A DNA stretch of 64,000 bases from Terracoccus luteus. GTDB lineage: Bacteria; Actinomycetota; Actinomycetes; Actinomycetales; Dermatophilaceae. Location: positions 1,116,001 to 1,180,000 of the forward strand of contig NZ_RBXT01000001.1 in assembly GCF_003635045.1 (NCBI RefSeq). The letters run 5' to 3'. A program made the position numbers and the translations under genes. A model generated the notes under the pieces. It made no database searches. It was not told the DNA's origin and saw nothing but the letters and a program-made list of their open reading frames with translations. This document shows positions 35,781 through 45,048 of the stretch, piece after piece; positions within the stretch are counted from its first letter, which is position 1; every line of letters starts with the position of its first letter.

Positions 35781-37484
35781 TCAGTTGCCGACGACGCGCA
35801 GCGAGAACGAGCCCGAGCCGGCATCCTGCACGGAGGCCGTGATCCCCACGGCGCGGAGCGACTCGACGGCCGCCCGCTGCTCGTCGGGCACCTGGGGCAG
35901 GTACTGCTTCTCGAGGCGGTCGAGGTCGACGTACACGGCCGCGGTCGCCTTCGACGTGTCGCCCATCGCCGCCGTGAAGGCGTCGGAGTCACCGAGGCGC
36001 CCGCCCGACTTCAGCGCGCCGACGTAGTCGGGAGTCGTGCCGAGGTAGAGCGTGTCGCCGTCGACCTCACGGGTGAGGGTGCCGGGGGCCCCGGCGGTCC
36101 GCTCGAGGGTCTCGACGAGCTGGTCGGCCCGGTTGGCGTCGGTGGAGACGATCTTGGCGCCGATCGAGGGGACGCCGTCGCCGAGCTGCTGGTCGGGCAC
36201 GGAGACCGTCAGCGACCGGCCGAGCAGCACCTGCGCGTCGTCGGGCAGGGTCACCCCGAGCTGCTGCTCGACGGCGGCGAGCCGGTCGGCGCCGTCGCCG
36301 GAGCCGTCGATCATCTTCTCGATCTGCGGCCACGCGGCCTTGAGCGCGTCGCCCGCACCGGACACGTGCACGGCGGCGAGCGTGTCGTCGGGAAGGTTCG
36401 CCAGCTGGGTGCCGTCGCCGGGCGCCGGGGTGTACCCGGGGATCGCCGTCACGCCGCGGGTGATGCCGGCCACCTCGACGTACGAGGGGTCGAAGCGCAT
36501 CGCGACGGCGACACGGCCGCTGGCGGCGCCCTTGGCGCCGGCCAGACCGGACAGGCCCGACATCATGGCCGAGCCGTTGCCGAGGCCGCCGAGATCGCCC
36601 AGACCGCCGAGGTCGCTCGTGCTGCGGCCGGAGCCCCGGGACGACTCGAGCTCCTTGGCGGCGGGGGCGGTGTCGAACCAGGCCGAGGCCACGCCCTGCT
36701 CGCCGAGGGCCGACATGTCGTCGCTGAACTCGGGGTCGGCGGCGAGGCGTCCGCGGTCGACGGCCGCCAGGGTCGCGTCGCCCTGGCCCTTGGGGGTGAC
36801 GATGGCGTAGCCGTCGCGCAGGCGCAGGTCGGTCTCGTCGGCGCCGTCGCACGCGAGCAGGCGGGTGAGGACGTCCTGGGCCTTGCCCTCGTCGCTGACC
36901 TGCACGGCCACGGCGACGTTCGGCTTGCCGGTGGTGCCACCGGGCCGCACGGCGAGGCCGACGCGGTCACCGAGCCACGGCTCGATGTCGCCGCTGTAGG
37001 AGAAGCGGGAGACGCAGTCGCTCTTCGCGTCGGCGGTGATGGCCTCCCACACCTTCTGGCGCGGGTCGCCGGAGCCGAGGGTGTCGCGCACCTGGGGCAG
37101 CTTGCCGAGGAAGCGCACGGCCGAGACCTTCTGGGCCGCGGAGGGGTCGACGTCGAGGCGGACGTAGGCAAAGGCGTCGCCGGGCAGGACGTCGGCCGGC
37201 TGGGCGCCGCCGCCGCTCAGCTGCGAGGCGGCGAACGCGCCCGCCCCGCCGACGACGAGGGCGGCCGCGACACCGGCGGCGATGAAGGCCGGACGCCGCC
37301 GGCTGCCGGCGGCCGGAGCGGTGTCGTCGCCGAACCCGACGCCCTGGGCGCCGGCGGTCGGGCCGCCGGCGGTGGGGCCGGCCGCGGTGGGGTAGCGGTA
37401 CGAGGGCGTCGTCGCGGCCTGCGGCGGCTGCGGGGCCGGGTCGGTGCTGGGTTCGGGCGTCGCGCCCGGGTGCTGCTCGGTCAT
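35781..37484 (-). CDS. DUF3352 domain membrane-anchored protein
   Basis: A 567-residue actinobacterial protein of unknown function. A Pro/Ala/Gly-rich cytosolic N-terminus (1-60) precedes one membrane helix (about 66-86, AFIAAGVAAALVVGGAGAFAA), then a large presumably extracellular domain starting ADVLPGDAFAYVRLDVDP, the hallmark opening of DUF3352. A Gly/Ser/Leu-rich segment (DLGGLGDLGGLG, ~280-300) is a low-complexity insertion. Two cysteines are visible in the outer domain. The ATG at 37484 follows GGGGAGAAG; the frame stays open further upstream with unrelated sequence. Promoter hexamer TAGCAT lies about 65 bases upstream. No function can be assigned. Confidence 0.82.
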   Translation of the reverse strand: MTEQHPGATPEPSTDPAPQPPQAATTPSYRYPTAAGPTAGGPTAGAQGVGFGDDTAPAAGSRRRPAFIAAGVAAALVVGGAGAFAASQLSGGGAQPADVLPGDAFAYVRLDVDPSAAQKVSAVRFLGKLPQVRDTLGSGDPRQKVWEAITADAKSDCVSRFSYSGDIEPWLGDRVGLAVRPGGTTGKPNVAVAVQVSDEGKAQDVLTRLLACDGADETDLRLRDGYAIVTPKGQGDATLAAVDRGRLAADPEFSDDMSALGEQGVASAWFDTAPAAKELESSRGSGRSTSDLGGLGDLGGLGNGSAMMSGLSGLAGAKGAASGRVAVAMRFDPSYVEVAGITRGVTAIPGYTPAPGDGTQLANLPDDTLAAVHVSGAGDALKAAWPQIEKMIDGSGDGADRLAAVEQQLGVTLPDDAQVLLGRSLTVSVPDQQLGDGVPSIGAKIVSTDANRADQLVETLERTAGAPGTLTREVDGDTLYLGTTPDYVGALKSGGRLGDSDAFTAAMGDTSKATAAVYVDLDRLEKQYLPQVPDEQRAAVESLRAVGITASVQDAGSGSFSLRVVGN

Positions 37485-37548
37485 CGGTTCTTCTCCCCTG
37501 GTCGTGGGCGTCCGCAGACGGGCGGGCCGCCTGCTCACGCTGCGGTCG

Positions 37549-37554
37549 ATGCTA
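37549..37554 (-). promoter_or_regulatory. -10 hexamer of the DUF3352 gene promoter
   Basis: Minus strand TAGCAT, giving a leader of about 58 nt. The rest of the 295-base divergent gap (37485-37779) holds no recognisable gene or structure besides this and the hexamer of the DUF3046 gene. Confidence 0.4.
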
Positions 37555-37767
37555 CCCGTCGGGTGTGACGGGGACCGGGGCCGCAGCGTCCGTGCGACGC
37601 CCGCCCCGACGGCCCGGTTCCCTCCGTCGACGGGCGCGCCGGACGGCATCCGACTGGGGTGTCGGCGGCCCGGGTCGCGCTCTCGTGGGGTCACGTCCAC
37701 CGCTTCGGTCAACCCTCCTACCCGACGGTCGCCCGAGTGCGCTGCGTCGTCACCGTTGGGCGCGGTG

Positions 37768-37773
37768 CAGACT
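37768..37773 (+). promoter_or_regulatory. -10 hexamer of the DUF3046 gene promoter
   Basis: CAGACT, six bases before the GTG at 37780; a CANNNT variant of the leaderless pattern. Confidence 0.4.
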
Positions 37774-37779
37774 GGGCGG

Positions 37780-38031
37780 GTGCGCCTCAGCCACTTCTGG
37801 ACCCTCATGGACGACGTCTTCGGCCCCGCCTACGCCGGCACCCTGGCCCGCGACCACGTGCTCGGTGCCCTCGATGACCGCACTCCTGCGCAGGCGATCG
37901 AGGCCGGTGTCCCGCCGCGCGAGGTGTGGGCCGCCCTGTGCGACGACCTCGACGTGCCAGAGGCGCGCCGGCTCGGACGCGACGTGCGCCCGGCCCCTGG
38001 CGCGCCCGGCGGCCACGAGGGACGACGGTGA
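37780..38031 (+). CDS. DUF3046 family small protein
   Basis: An 83-residue protein of the actinobacterial DUF3046 family, recognised from [27 protein letters not shown] and from its location upstream of recA, where the family is usually found. The likely helical body is followed by a basic Pro/Gly-rich tail. The function is unknown. The GTG at 37780 gives the family N-terminus and has a CAGACT hexamer six bases upstream; a longer in-frame ORF upstream is unlike the family. Its stop overlaps the next start (GTGA). Confidence 0.85.
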   Translation: MRLSHFWTLMDDVFGPAYAGTLARDHVLGALDDRTPAQAIEAGVPPREVWAALCDDLDVPEARRLGRDVRPAPGAPGGHEGRR

Positions 38032-38570
38032 GCGGCCACCCCGGCGCGGCCGCCATCACGTTGCTGCGCGGCGACATCACGACGGAGACGGAGGCCGACG
38101 CCATCGTCAACGCGGCGAACTCGTCGCTGCTCGGCGGGGGTGGCGTCGACGGGGCGATCCACCGCGCGGCCGGTCCGCAGCTGCTGGAGGAGTGCCGTCG
38201 CCTCGGCGGCTGCGAGACGGGCGACGCCAAGGTCACGGGTGCGGGCCGGCTCGCCGTGCGCCACGTCGTGCACACGGTCGGGCCGGTGTGGCGCGGCGGG
38301 ACGTCCGGCGAGCCCGAGCTGCTGGCCTCGTGCCACCGGCGTTCGCTCGCGGTGGCCGCCGAGGTCGGATGCCGGGTGCTGGCCTTCCCGGCGGTGTCGT
38401 GCGGCGTGTACGGCTACCCGGTGGACCGGGCAGCCGCGGTCGCGTTGGGCACGGTGGCCGACCGGTTGCGCGACGCCGGGCCGGACGACGTGCAGGCGGT
38501 GCGGTTCTGGCTTTTCGGTGACGAGGTGCACGAGGCGTTCGCCCGGGAGCTGGAGTCACTGCGCGGCTGA
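38028..38570 (+). CDS. Macrodomain protein (O-acetyl-ADP-ribose deacetylase-like)
   Basis: A 180-residue single macrodomain, which binds ADP-ribose and often removes it or deacetylates O-acetyl-ADP-ribose. Diagnostic elements are the first strand [11 protein letters not shown], the ribose-binding [23 protein letters not shown] and the phosphate loop [17 protein letters not shown]. The GTG start overlaps the DUF3046 stop, so the two are coupled. It ends about 230 bases before recA. Macrodomain genes are not a standard recA neighbour, so this may be a local addition. Confidence 0.9.
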   Translation: MSGHPGAAAITLLRGDITTETEADAIVNAANSSLLGGGGVDGAIHRAAGPQLLEECRRLGGCETGDAKVTGAGRLAVRHVVHTVGPVWRGGTSGEPELLASCHRRSLAVAAEVGCRVLAFPAVSCGVYGYPVDRAAAVALGTVADRLRDAGPDDVQAVRFWLFGDEVHEAFARELESLRG

Positions 38571-38593
38571 CCCGCGGCGTGTCGTGTCGGTGT

Positions 38594-38614
38594 CGAACAT
38601 CTGTTCGGTAGTGT
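38594..38614 (+). promoter_or_regulatory. LexA (SOS) box and -10 element of the recA promoter
   Basis: CGAACATCTGTTCG (38594-38607) is a perfect CGAAC-N4-GTTCG box, the LexA operator of Gram-positive bacteria. TAGTGT (38609-38614) follows immediately, so LexA would cover the -35/-10 region. The leader to the recA ATG is about 185 nt. Confidence 0.88.
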
Positions 38615-38804
38615 TCTCCACAGGTGGTCCGCCACCGACCGCATCGTCCACAGGCCGTCTCGTGGAGCAACCCGATGTCGGCGGTCCCACCTAACGTCTG
38701 ACCCGACAGCGCACCCCAGTGCACGACTCACGACGAGCCGTCACCTGCGTGAGGTCGGGTCGAAGGTAGACGACCGACTCGCAGACGGCAGACAGGTGGC
38801 CGAC

Positions 38805-39845
38805 ATGGCAACGCTTCCCGACAAGGACAAGGCCCTCGCCACGGTGATGGGGCAGATCGAGAAGAGCTACGGAAAGGGCGCGGTGATGCGCCTCGGCGAC
38901 GACGTGCGGGCCCCGATCGAGGTGATCCCCACCGGCTCGATCGCCCTCGACGTCGCCCTCGGCATCGGCGGGCTGCCCCGCGGCCGCGTCGTCGAGGTGT
39001 ACGGCCCCGAGTCCTCGGGCAAGACGACGGTGGCGCTGCACGCGGTCGCCAACGCGCAGAAGGCCGGCGGCATCGCCGCCTTCATCGACGCTGAGCACGC
39101 CCTCGACCCCGATTACGCGAAGAAGCTCGGTGTCGACACCGACGCTCTGCTCGTGTCGCAGCCCGACACCGGTGAGCAGGCGCTCGAGATCGCCGACATG
39201 CTCATCCGCTCGGGTGCGCTCGCCATCATCGTCATCGACTCGGTCGCGGCGCTCGTCCCGCGCGCCGAGATCGAGGGCGAGATGGGTGACAGCCACGTCG
39301 GCCTCCAGGCCCGCCTCATGAGCCAGGCACTGCGCAAGCTGACCGGCGCGCTCAACAACACCGGTACGACCGCGATCTTCATCAACCAGCTGCGCGAGAA
39401 GATCGGCGTCATGTTCGGCTCGCCCGAGACGACGACCGGTGGCAAGGCGCTGAAGTTCTACGCCTCGGTGCGCCTCGACGTGCGCCGCATCGAGACCCTC
39501 AAGGACGGCACCGACGCCGTCGGCAACCGCACCCGCGTCAAGGTGGTCAAGAACAAGGTGTCGCCGCCGTTCAAGCAGGCGGAGTTCGACATCCTCTACG
39601 GGCAGGGCATCTCCCGTGAGGGCGGCCTCATCGACATGGGGGTCGAGCACGGCTTCGTCCGCAAGGCCGGCGCCTGGTACACCTACGAGGGCGACCAGCT
39701 GGGTCAGGGCAAGGAGAACGCCCGCAACTTCCTCAAGGACAACCCCGACCTCGCCGACGAGATCGAGAAGAAGGTCAAGGAGAAGCTCGGCGTCGGGCCG
39801 CGCGTCGACCAGCCGGCGGCTGCGGACGTGCCCGTCGACTTCTGA
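38805..39845 (+). CDS. recA: Recombinase RecA
   Basis: Strand-exchange recombinase and co-protease for LexA. The 346 residues have Walker A GPESSGKT (67-74), Walker [12 protein letters not shown], the DNA-binding loops around [28 protein letters not shown] (split here by an unconserved step) and NTTT-like [17 protein letters not shown]. The ATG at 38805 has AGGTGG seven bases upstream; an in-frame GTG at 38796 is less likely. It is under a LexA box. No intein is present, unlike in some mycobacteria. recX follows 17 bases downstream. Confidence 0.97.
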   Translation: MATLPDKDKALATVMGQIEKSYGKGAVMRLGDDVRAPIEVIPTGSIALDVALGIGGLPRGRVVEVYGPESSGKTTVALHAVANAQKAGGIAAFIDAEHALDPDYAKKLGVDTDALLVSQPDTGEQALEIADMLIRSGALAIIVIDSVAALVPRAEIEGEMGDSHVGLQARLMSQALRKLTGALNNTGTTAIFINQLREKIGVMFGSPETTTGGKALKFYASVRLDVRRIETLKDGTDAVGNRTRVKVVKNKVSPPFKQAEFDILYGQGISREGGLIDMGVEHGFVRKAGAWYTYEGDQLGQGKENARNFLKDNPDLADEIEKKVKEKLGVGPRVDQPAAADVPVDF

Positions 39846-39862
39846 TCGCCGGGGAGCGCCGC

Positions 39863-40786
39863 GTGAGGGGTGGCGGGCCGGGCGAGCACCGGCCCGGCGG
39901 GCCGTCGCTGTCCGGAACCGCGTCGGGTTCGGTCGAGGAGCGGTTGGCCCGGGCGGCCGCCGCCCTCGCCGAGGCCGAGGGGGTGGCCGCGACCCGGTCC
40001 CGATCGGGTGACGGCGCCTCCGGCGGGTCCGGCTGGTCGAGCGGGTCCGCCGGTGCCGGCCGGACCGGCAGCACGAGCCGACCCGGCGGGTCGGGTCGTC
40101 GGGGCCAGGGTGGACGCGCCGGTCGGTCCGGGGGGGCGGGTGCCGCCGACGAGGCGAGCTCCGGGCTGGACGGCGTGGCCGACGCCTCGGACACGCCGGA
40201 CACGTCCGGCGGAGTCGAGACCGGCCCGGACGGGCGGCGTCGCCGTCGGGGCCGCGGGGAGCGGTCGGCACCACCGGACGACCCTCAGGCCGGCCCGGAC
40301 GACGCCGACCCGGAGTCGGTCGCCCGCAGCATCGCGTTGCGGCAGCTGAGCATGGCCCCGCGCAGCCGGGCCCAGCTCGAGAAGAAGCTGAGCCAGCGCG
40401 GCTGCGACGACGACGTGGCGGCCCGGGTGCTCGACCGGCTCACCGAGGTCGGCCTCGTCGACGACGGCGCGTACGCCGAGATGCTCGTCCGCTCACGTCA
40501 CGCCGGCAAGGGCCTGGCCCGCCGGGCCATCGCGCACGAGCTGCGCGAGAAGGGCGTCGACCGCGACCTCGCCGACGAGGCCCTCGAACAGGTGGACACC
40601 GACGACGAGCGGACCCGGGCGGAGGAGCTCGTCGCGCGACGGCTGCGCTCGCTGCACGGTCTGGCGCCGGAGGTGCAGGCCCGCCGGCTCGCGGGGATGC
40701 TCGCCCGCAAGGGCTACTCGGGTGACGTCGCCTGGGCCGTCGTGCGTCGCGCCGTCGACGAGCCCCCTGAGCACCAGCGCGACTGA
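39863..40786 (+). CDS. recX: Regulatory protein RecX with long low-complexity N-terminus
   Basis: RecX limits RecA filament growth. The conserved three-helix repeats occupy residues ~150-300: SIALRQLSMAPRSRAQLEKKL, then AARVLDRLTEVGLVDDGAYAEMLVRSR, then KGLARRAIAHELREKGVDRDLADEAL. The protein is 307 residues because of an N-terminal Gly/Ser/Arg/Asp-rich extension of about 145 residues, unusually long for the family. The GTG at 39863 is 17 bases after recA with GGGGAG upstream. The true start could lie inside the extension. A 21-bp perfect hairpin ends the recA-recX unit. Confidence 0.88.
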   Translation: MRGGGPGEHRPGGPSLSGTASGSVEERLARAAAALAEAEGVAATRSRSGDGASGGSGWSSGSAGAGRTGSTSRPGGSGRRGQGGRAGRSGGAGAADEASSGLDGVADASDTPDTSGGVETGPDGRRRRRGRGERSAPPDDPQAGPDDADPESVARSIALRQLSMAPRSRAQLEKKLSQRGCDDDVAARVLDRLTEVGLVDDGAYAEMLVRSRHAGKGLARRAIAHELREKGVDRDLADEALEQVDTDDERTRAEELVARRLRSLHGLAPEVQARRLAGMLARKGYSGDVAWAVVRRAVDEPPEHQRD

Positions 40787-40821
40787 CGGACCTGACGGTT
40801 CGGGTCCCGGGACGGATGGGG

Positions 40822-40867
40822 ACACGCCGAGGGGCGGGGACCTTCCGGTCCCCGCCCCTCGGCGTGT
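40822..40867. terminator. 21-bp perfect hairpin after recX
   Basis: The 21 bases 40822-40842 (starting ACACGCCGAGGGG) pair without mismatch with 40847-40867 around a TTCC loop. GTGTCGC follows. It lies between convergent recX and yceI and probably terminates both. Confidence 0.85.
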
Positions 40868-40987
40868 GTGTCGCTGCGTGCGGTGGCGCGACCGGTGTCA
40901 GTCACGTGTCACACGTGTCTGGCGCTCGTCAGTCGCTCGTCAGTCGTGGTGCACGCGCGGGCGTCCTCGGCGGACGCGGTGGGTGGC

Positions 40988-41614
40988 TCAGACGTCGACC
41001 GACGGGGCGGCCGGGGACTCCTGCGCGATGGCGGAGATGTCGAACTCGAGCTTGACCTTCTCGCTCACGAGGACGCCGCCGGTTTCCAGGGCCGCGTTGA
41101 ACTTGAGGTTCCACTCGGTGCGGTCGATGGTGAGGGCGCCCTCGAACCCGACGCGCTGGTTGCCGAAGGGGTCCTTGGCCGAGCCGGTCTCCTCGAAGGG
41201 GACGGTGACGGACTTGGTGACGCCGTTGATGGTGAGGTCGCCGGTGATGTTCCACTCGGAGCCGTCGCGCTCGACGTCGGTGGAGACGAAGGTGAGCTGC
41301 GGGTAGTTCTCGATGTCGAAGAAGTCGGGCGTGCGAAGGTGGCCGTCGCGCTGCTCGTTGCCGGTCGTGACGCTCGCGGCCTCGATGACGACCTTGACCG
41401 AGCTGTTCGCCGGGTTGGTCGTGTCGACGTGGGCGGTCCCCTCGAACTGCGAGAAGTGGCCGCGGACCTTGGTGACCATCGCGTGGCGGGCGGTGAAGCC
41501 GATGGTGGTGTGGCTGGGGTCGAGGACGTAGTCGCCGCTGATGTCGGACACCGCGACCGAGCTCTCGGCGATGTTCTCCGTCGTCTCCGACTCGCGCTTG
41601 CTGAACAGACCCAT
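40988..41614 (-). CDS. YceI family protein
   Basis: A 208-residue YceI/lipocalin-like protein; the family binds long isoprenoid or amide-type lipids. Signature segments are GDYVLDPSHTTIGFTARHAMVTKVRGHFSQFEGTA (broken by a non-conserved turn) and DFFDIENYPQLTF, NGVTKSVTVPFE. No signal peptide is seen, so it is likely cytosolic, as in many actinobacterial members. The ATG at 41614 has GGAGG six bases upstream. The frame is open 66 bases more but covers the operator region. The promoter contains several TTGA/TCAA palindromes, suggesting control by a MarR-type repressor. Confidence 0.9.
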   Translation of the reverse strand: MGLFSKRESETTENIAESSVAVSDISGDYVLDPSHTTIGFTARHAMVTKVRGHFSQFEGTAHVDTTNPANSSVKVVIEAASVTTGNEQRDGHLRTPDFFDIENYPQLTFVSTDVERDGSEWNITGDLTINGVTKSVTVPFEETGSAKDPFGNQRVGFEGALTIDRTEWNLKFNAALETGGVLVSEKVKLEFDISAIAQESPAAPSVDV

Positions 41615-41634
41615 GATGACCTCCGCGTTGTTGG

Positions 41635-41693
41635 TTGAACCTTCAATTGGAACGATGCCCCACTTGACCAGTTCTGTCAAGTTGAACTCTCAA
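41635..41693 (-). promoter_or_regulatory. Promoter and multi-palindrome operator of yceI
   Basis: In the only AT-richer patch nearby, three palindromes are built from the same half-site: TTGAA-CC-TTCAA (41635-41646), ACTTGAC-N7-GTCAAGT (41662-41682) and TTGA-ACTC-TCAA (41682-41693). On the minus strand TTGACA (41675-41680) then 17 bases and CATCGT (41652-41657) form a plausible promoter inside these sites, so a repressor would block it. The half-site resembles those of MarR-family regulators; no such gene is in the window. Confidence 0.6.
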
Positions 41694-41801
41694 CACGAGA
41701 GCCGCGTCCACCATTCCCGCCGCCGCGTCGACCGGGTGGGCGGACGAGACGCGGGTGCGCGACCAGCGGCTCGCCGGGTCGGGGGAGCGCGGCCGACGCC
41801 G

Positions 41802-41807
41802 TACGCT
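41802..41807 (+). promoter_or_regulatory. -10 hexamer of the miaB promoter
   Basis: TACGCT, ten bases before the miaB ATG, giving at most a few bases of leader. Confidence 0.5.
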
Positions 41808-41817
41808 GGTCGGTGCC

Positions 41818-43380
41818 ATGACTGCACAGACCGTGACCTCCGCCGGACCGTCCACCGGGTCCGCCCGCACCTACGACGTGCGCACCCACGGGTGCCAGAT
41901 GAACGTCCACGACAGCGAGCGGCTCTCGGGCCTGCTCGAGACCGCGGGCTACGTCGACCTCGCCAGCCTCCCGGCATCCGAGCGCCCGGCGGTCGCGGAC
42001 GTCGTCGTCTTCAACACGTGCGCGGTGCGCGAGAACGCGGACAACAAGCTGTACGGCAACCTCGGTCAGCTGCGCCCGGCCAAGCTGGCCAACCCCGACA
42101 TGCAGATCGCCGTCGGTGGCTGTATGGCCCAGAAGGACCGCGGCACCATCGTCGAACGGGCACCGTGGGTCGACGTCGTCTTCGGCACGCACAACATCGG
42201 GTCGCTGCCTGCCCTGCTCGACCGCGCCGCCCACAACCGGCGCGCCGAGGTGGAGATCCTCGAGAGCCTCGAGGTCTTCCCCTCGACCCTGCCGACGCGA
42301 CGCGACTCCGCCTACAGCGGCTGGGTGTCGATCTCGGTCGGGTGCAACAACACGTGCACCTTCTGCATCGTCCCGAGCCTGCGCGGCAAGGAGCAGGACC
42401 GCCGCCCCGGGGAGATCCTCGCCGAGATCGAGGCGCTCGTCGCGCAGGGCGTCGTCGAGGTGACCCTGCTCGGGCAGAACGTCAACACCTACGGCGTCGA
42501 GTTCGGCGACCGGCTGGCCTTCGGCAAGCTGCTGCGGGCCTGCGGCGAGATCGAGGGCCTCGAGCGGGTCCGGTTCACCAGCCCGCACCCCGCCGCCTTC
42601 ACCGACGACGTCATCGCGGCGATGGCCGAGACGCCGAACGTCATGCCGAGCCTGCACATGCCGCTGCAGTCGGGCTCCGACGCGGTGCTCAAGACGATGC
42701 GCCGCTCCTACCGCAGCGCGAAGTTCCTGCGCATCATCGACGCCGTGCGCGACCGCATCCCCGACGCCGCGATCACGACCGACATCATCGTCGGCTTCCC
42801 GGGGGAGACGGAGGAGGACTTCCAGGGCACCCTCGACGTCGTCCGCGCCGCGCGCTTCTCGAGCGCCTTCACCTTCCAGTACTCCATCCGCCCCGGCACG
42901 CCCGCGGCGACGATGGAGGACCAGGTGCCGAAGGCGGTCGTGCAGGAACGCTTCGAGCGCCTCGTCGCCCTGCAGGACGAGATGAGCTGGGTCGAGAACC
43001 GTCGCCTCGAGGGGCGAGAGGTCGAGGTGCTCGTCTCGCCGGGCGAGGGCCGCAAGGACACCGAGACCCGCCGCCTGTCGGGCCGCGCGCAGGACAACCG
43101 CCTCGTGCACTTCGCCGTGCCCGACGGCGCGCCCGTGCCGCGACCCGGGGATGCCGTGACCGTGGCAGTCACGTACGGGGCCCCGCACCACCTCGTGGCC
43201 GACAGCGGGCTCGAGGGTGGGGCGTACTCCGTGCGGCGCACCGCGGGTGGGGACGCGTGGGCGGCGCTGCAGGAGCAGCCCACCGGCTCGCGCAAGCCGG
43301 CCGTCAGCCTCGGCATGCCGTCGCTGGGTCGACCGTCGCCGGCCGCGGCGGCCGCCGCCTCCGCGTGCTCGGTGGGCTGA
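41818..43380 (+). CDS. miaB: tRNA-2-methylthio-N6-dimethylallyladenosine synthase
   Basis: Radical-SAM methylthiotransferase that adds the 2-methylthio group to i6A37 of tRNA; the substrate is made by MiaA, encoded 720 bases downstream. The 520 residues show MTTase cysteines ([35 protein letters not shown]), the radical-SAM CxxxCxxC in [17 protein letters not shown], and [21 protein letters not shown]-type end is followed by an Ala-rich tail. The ATG at 41818 fits the hexamer upstream. RGKEQDRRP separates it from RimO. Confidence 0.96.
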   Translation: MTAQTVTSAGPSTGSARTYDVRTHGCQMNVHDSERLSGLLETAGYVDLASLPASERPAVADVVVFNTCAVRENADNKLYGNLGQLRPAKLANPDMQIAVGGCMAQKDRGTIVERAPWVDVVFGTHNIGSLPALLDRAAHNRRAEVEILESLEVFPSTLPTRRDSAYSGWVSISVGCNNTCTFCIVPSLRGKEQDRRPGEILAEIEALVAQGVVEVTLLGQNVNTYGVEFGDRLAFGKLLRACGEIEGLERVRFTSPHPAAFTDDVIAAMAETPNVMPSLHMPLQSGSDAVLKTMRRSYRSAKFLRIIDAVRDRIPDAAITTDIIVGFPGETEEDFQGTLDVVRAARFSSAFTFQYSIRPGTPAATMEDQVPKAVVQERFERLVALQDEMSWVENRRLEGREVEVLVSPGEGRKDTETRRLSGRAQDNRLVHFAVPDGAPVPRPGDAVTVAVTYGAPHHLVADSGLEGGAYSVRRTAGGDAWAALQEQPTGSRKPAVSLGMPSLGRPSPAAAAAASACSVG

Positions 43381-43428
43381 GCCCAGACGGGTTCGGGCCG
43401 CACGGGGCGGTCATGCTTGACTTGGCGC

Positions 43429-44103
43429 ATGACCGTGCGCCCCATCGTCATCACCGGTGAACCCGTCCTGCACCGCTCCGCGGCCCTCGTGACGGAGCTC
43501 GACGACGCCCTGCGCACCCTCGTCGCGGACATGCACGAGACCAACGTCGCCGCGAACGGCGTCGGTCTCGCGGCCCCCCAGATCGGGGTCGGGCTGCGCG
43601 TCTTCGTCTGGAAGATGGCCAACGACGACGGAGTGCCGGAGGAGGGCCACGTCATCAACCCGACCGTGACGACCTCGAAGATCCCGCAGGAGCGTCCCGA
43701 CCCGCGCGAGGAGACCGAGGGGTGCCTCTCGGTGCCCGGCGAGTCGTTCGCCCTCAAGCGGGCCGAGCGTGCCCACGTCGTCGGTCTCGACGTCGACGGC
43801 GGCCGGGTCGAGTTCGACGCCACGGGCTGGTTCGCCCGGTGCATGCAGCACGAGTACGACCACCTCAACGGCACGCTCTACGTCGACCGGCTCGACGAGC
43901 GCCAGGGAAAGAAGGCGCGCAAGGCCGTCAAGCGCAACGGCTGGGGGCGGCCCGGCCACTCGTGGCTGCCGGGGGTCGACGAGGACCCCTTCGGTCACGA
44001 CGAGGACGACGACGCGTCGGCCGGTGACCACGCCGACGCCGGCGACGACGCCAGGGCAGGCGGGGCGCGGTCCGGCAGCCACGCCGACGAGCTCATCGGG
44101 TGA
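43429..44103 (+). CDS. def: Peptide deformylase
   Basis: Removes the formyl group from new N-terminal methionines using a bound metal. Motif 1 GVGLAAPQIG (44-53), motif 2 EGCLSVPG (with the metal cysteine) and motif 3 HEYDHLNG (two metal histidines, catalytic Glu) are complete. At 224 residues it is longer than usual. The extra C-terminus is acidic and His/Asp-rich (DEDPFGHDEDDD and on). The ATG at 43429 is six bases after a TTGACT hexamer. Its stop overlaps the miaA start (GTGA). A def gene between miaB and miaA is not the common arrangement. Confidence 0.94.
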   Translation: MTVRPIVITGEPVLHRSAALVTELDDALRTLVADMHETNVAANGVGLAAPQIGVGLRVFVWKMANDDGVPEEGHVINPTVTTSKIPQERPDPREETEGCLSVPGESFALKRAERAHVVGLDVDGGRVEFDATGWFARCMQHEYDHLNGTLYVDRLDERQGKKARKAVKRNGWGRPGHSWLPGVDEDPFGHDEDDDASAGDHADAGDDARAGGARSGSHADELIG

Positions 44104-45047
44104 CCGACGTCGTCCCGGTCGTCGCCGTCGTCGGCGCGACCGCGACCGGCAAGTCGGGGCTCGCCCTCGACCTCGCCGAGCGCCTCGGCGGCGAGGTCGT
44201 CAACGCCGACGCGATGCAGCTCTACCGCGGCATGGACGTCGGGACGGCGAAGCTGCCCCCGGACCAGCGCCGCGGCATCCCGCACCACCAGCTCGACGTT
44301 CTCGACGTCGTGCAGGAGGCGACCGTCGCCGCCTACCAGGTCGCGGCGAGGGCCGACCTCGACGCCGTCGCCGCGCGGGGGCACATGCCGCTGCTCGTGG
44401 GCGGGTCGGGGCTCTACGTGCGGGCGGCCCTCGACCGGCTCGACATCCCGCCGACCGACCCGGCCGTGCGGGCGCGCCTCGAGCTCGAGGCGCAGGAGCA
44501 CGGGCCGGCGGCCCTGCACCGGCGGCTGGGAGCCGGCGACCCGGCATCCGCGGCCCGCATCGACCCCGCCAACGTGCGCCGCGTGGTGCGCGCGCTCGAG
44601 GTCATCGAGCTGACCGGACGCCCTTTCAGCGCGGCGATGCCCGACCGCGAGGTGCGCCGACCGTCCGTCATCCTCGGCCTGCGGGTCGACCGGCCGACCC
44701 TCGACGAGCGCATCGGGCGCCGCGTCGGCGAGATGTGGCGCGGCGGCCTGCTCGAGGAGGTCGAGCGGCTGCTCGCGGCCGGTCTCGAACGCGGGGTCAC
44801 CGCGAGCCGGGCCATCGGCTACCGGCAGGCGGTCGACCAGCTCGCCGGTCGCCTCGACGAGGCGCAGGCGCAGGCCGAGACGGCCCAGGCGACCCGGCGC
44901 TACGCCCGCCGGCAGGAGTCGTGGTTCCGCGCCGACCCGCGCATCGTGTGGCTCGACGCGCTCGACCCGGGCCTGTCGGAGCGCGCTCTCGCGGCGGTTC
45001 GCGAGGCGGGTGCCCGGGCCGACGGGGCCGTACCGGAGAATGGCTGA
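44100..45047 (+). CDS. miaA: tRNA dimethylallyltransferase
   Basis: Adds the dimethylallyl group to A37 of tRNAs reading UNN codons, giving the substrate for MiaB. The 315-residue protein has the P-loop GATATGKS (12-19), the DxxQ substrate motif VNADAMQLYRGMDVGTAK, LLVGGSGLYVRA and the R-rich ATRRYARRQESWFR near the end. The GTG start overlaps the def stop. dapF begins one base after its stop, so def-miaA-dapF form a tightly coupled unit. Confidence 0.95.
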   Translation: MTDVVPVVAVVGATATGKSGLALDLAERLGGEVVNADAMQLYRGMDVGTAKLPPDQRRGIPHHQLDVLDVVQEATVAAYQVAARADLDAVAARGHMPLLVGGSGLYVRAALDRLDIPPTDPAVRARLELEAQEHGPAALHRRLGAGDPASAARIDPANVRRVVRALEVIELTGRPFSAAMPDREVRRPSVILGLRVDRPTLDERIGRRVGEMWRGGLLEEVERLLAAGLERGVTASRAIGYRQAVDQLAGRLDEAQAQAETAQATRRYARRQESWFRADPRIVWLDALDPGLSERALAAVREAGARADGAVPENG

Positions 45048-45048
45048 C

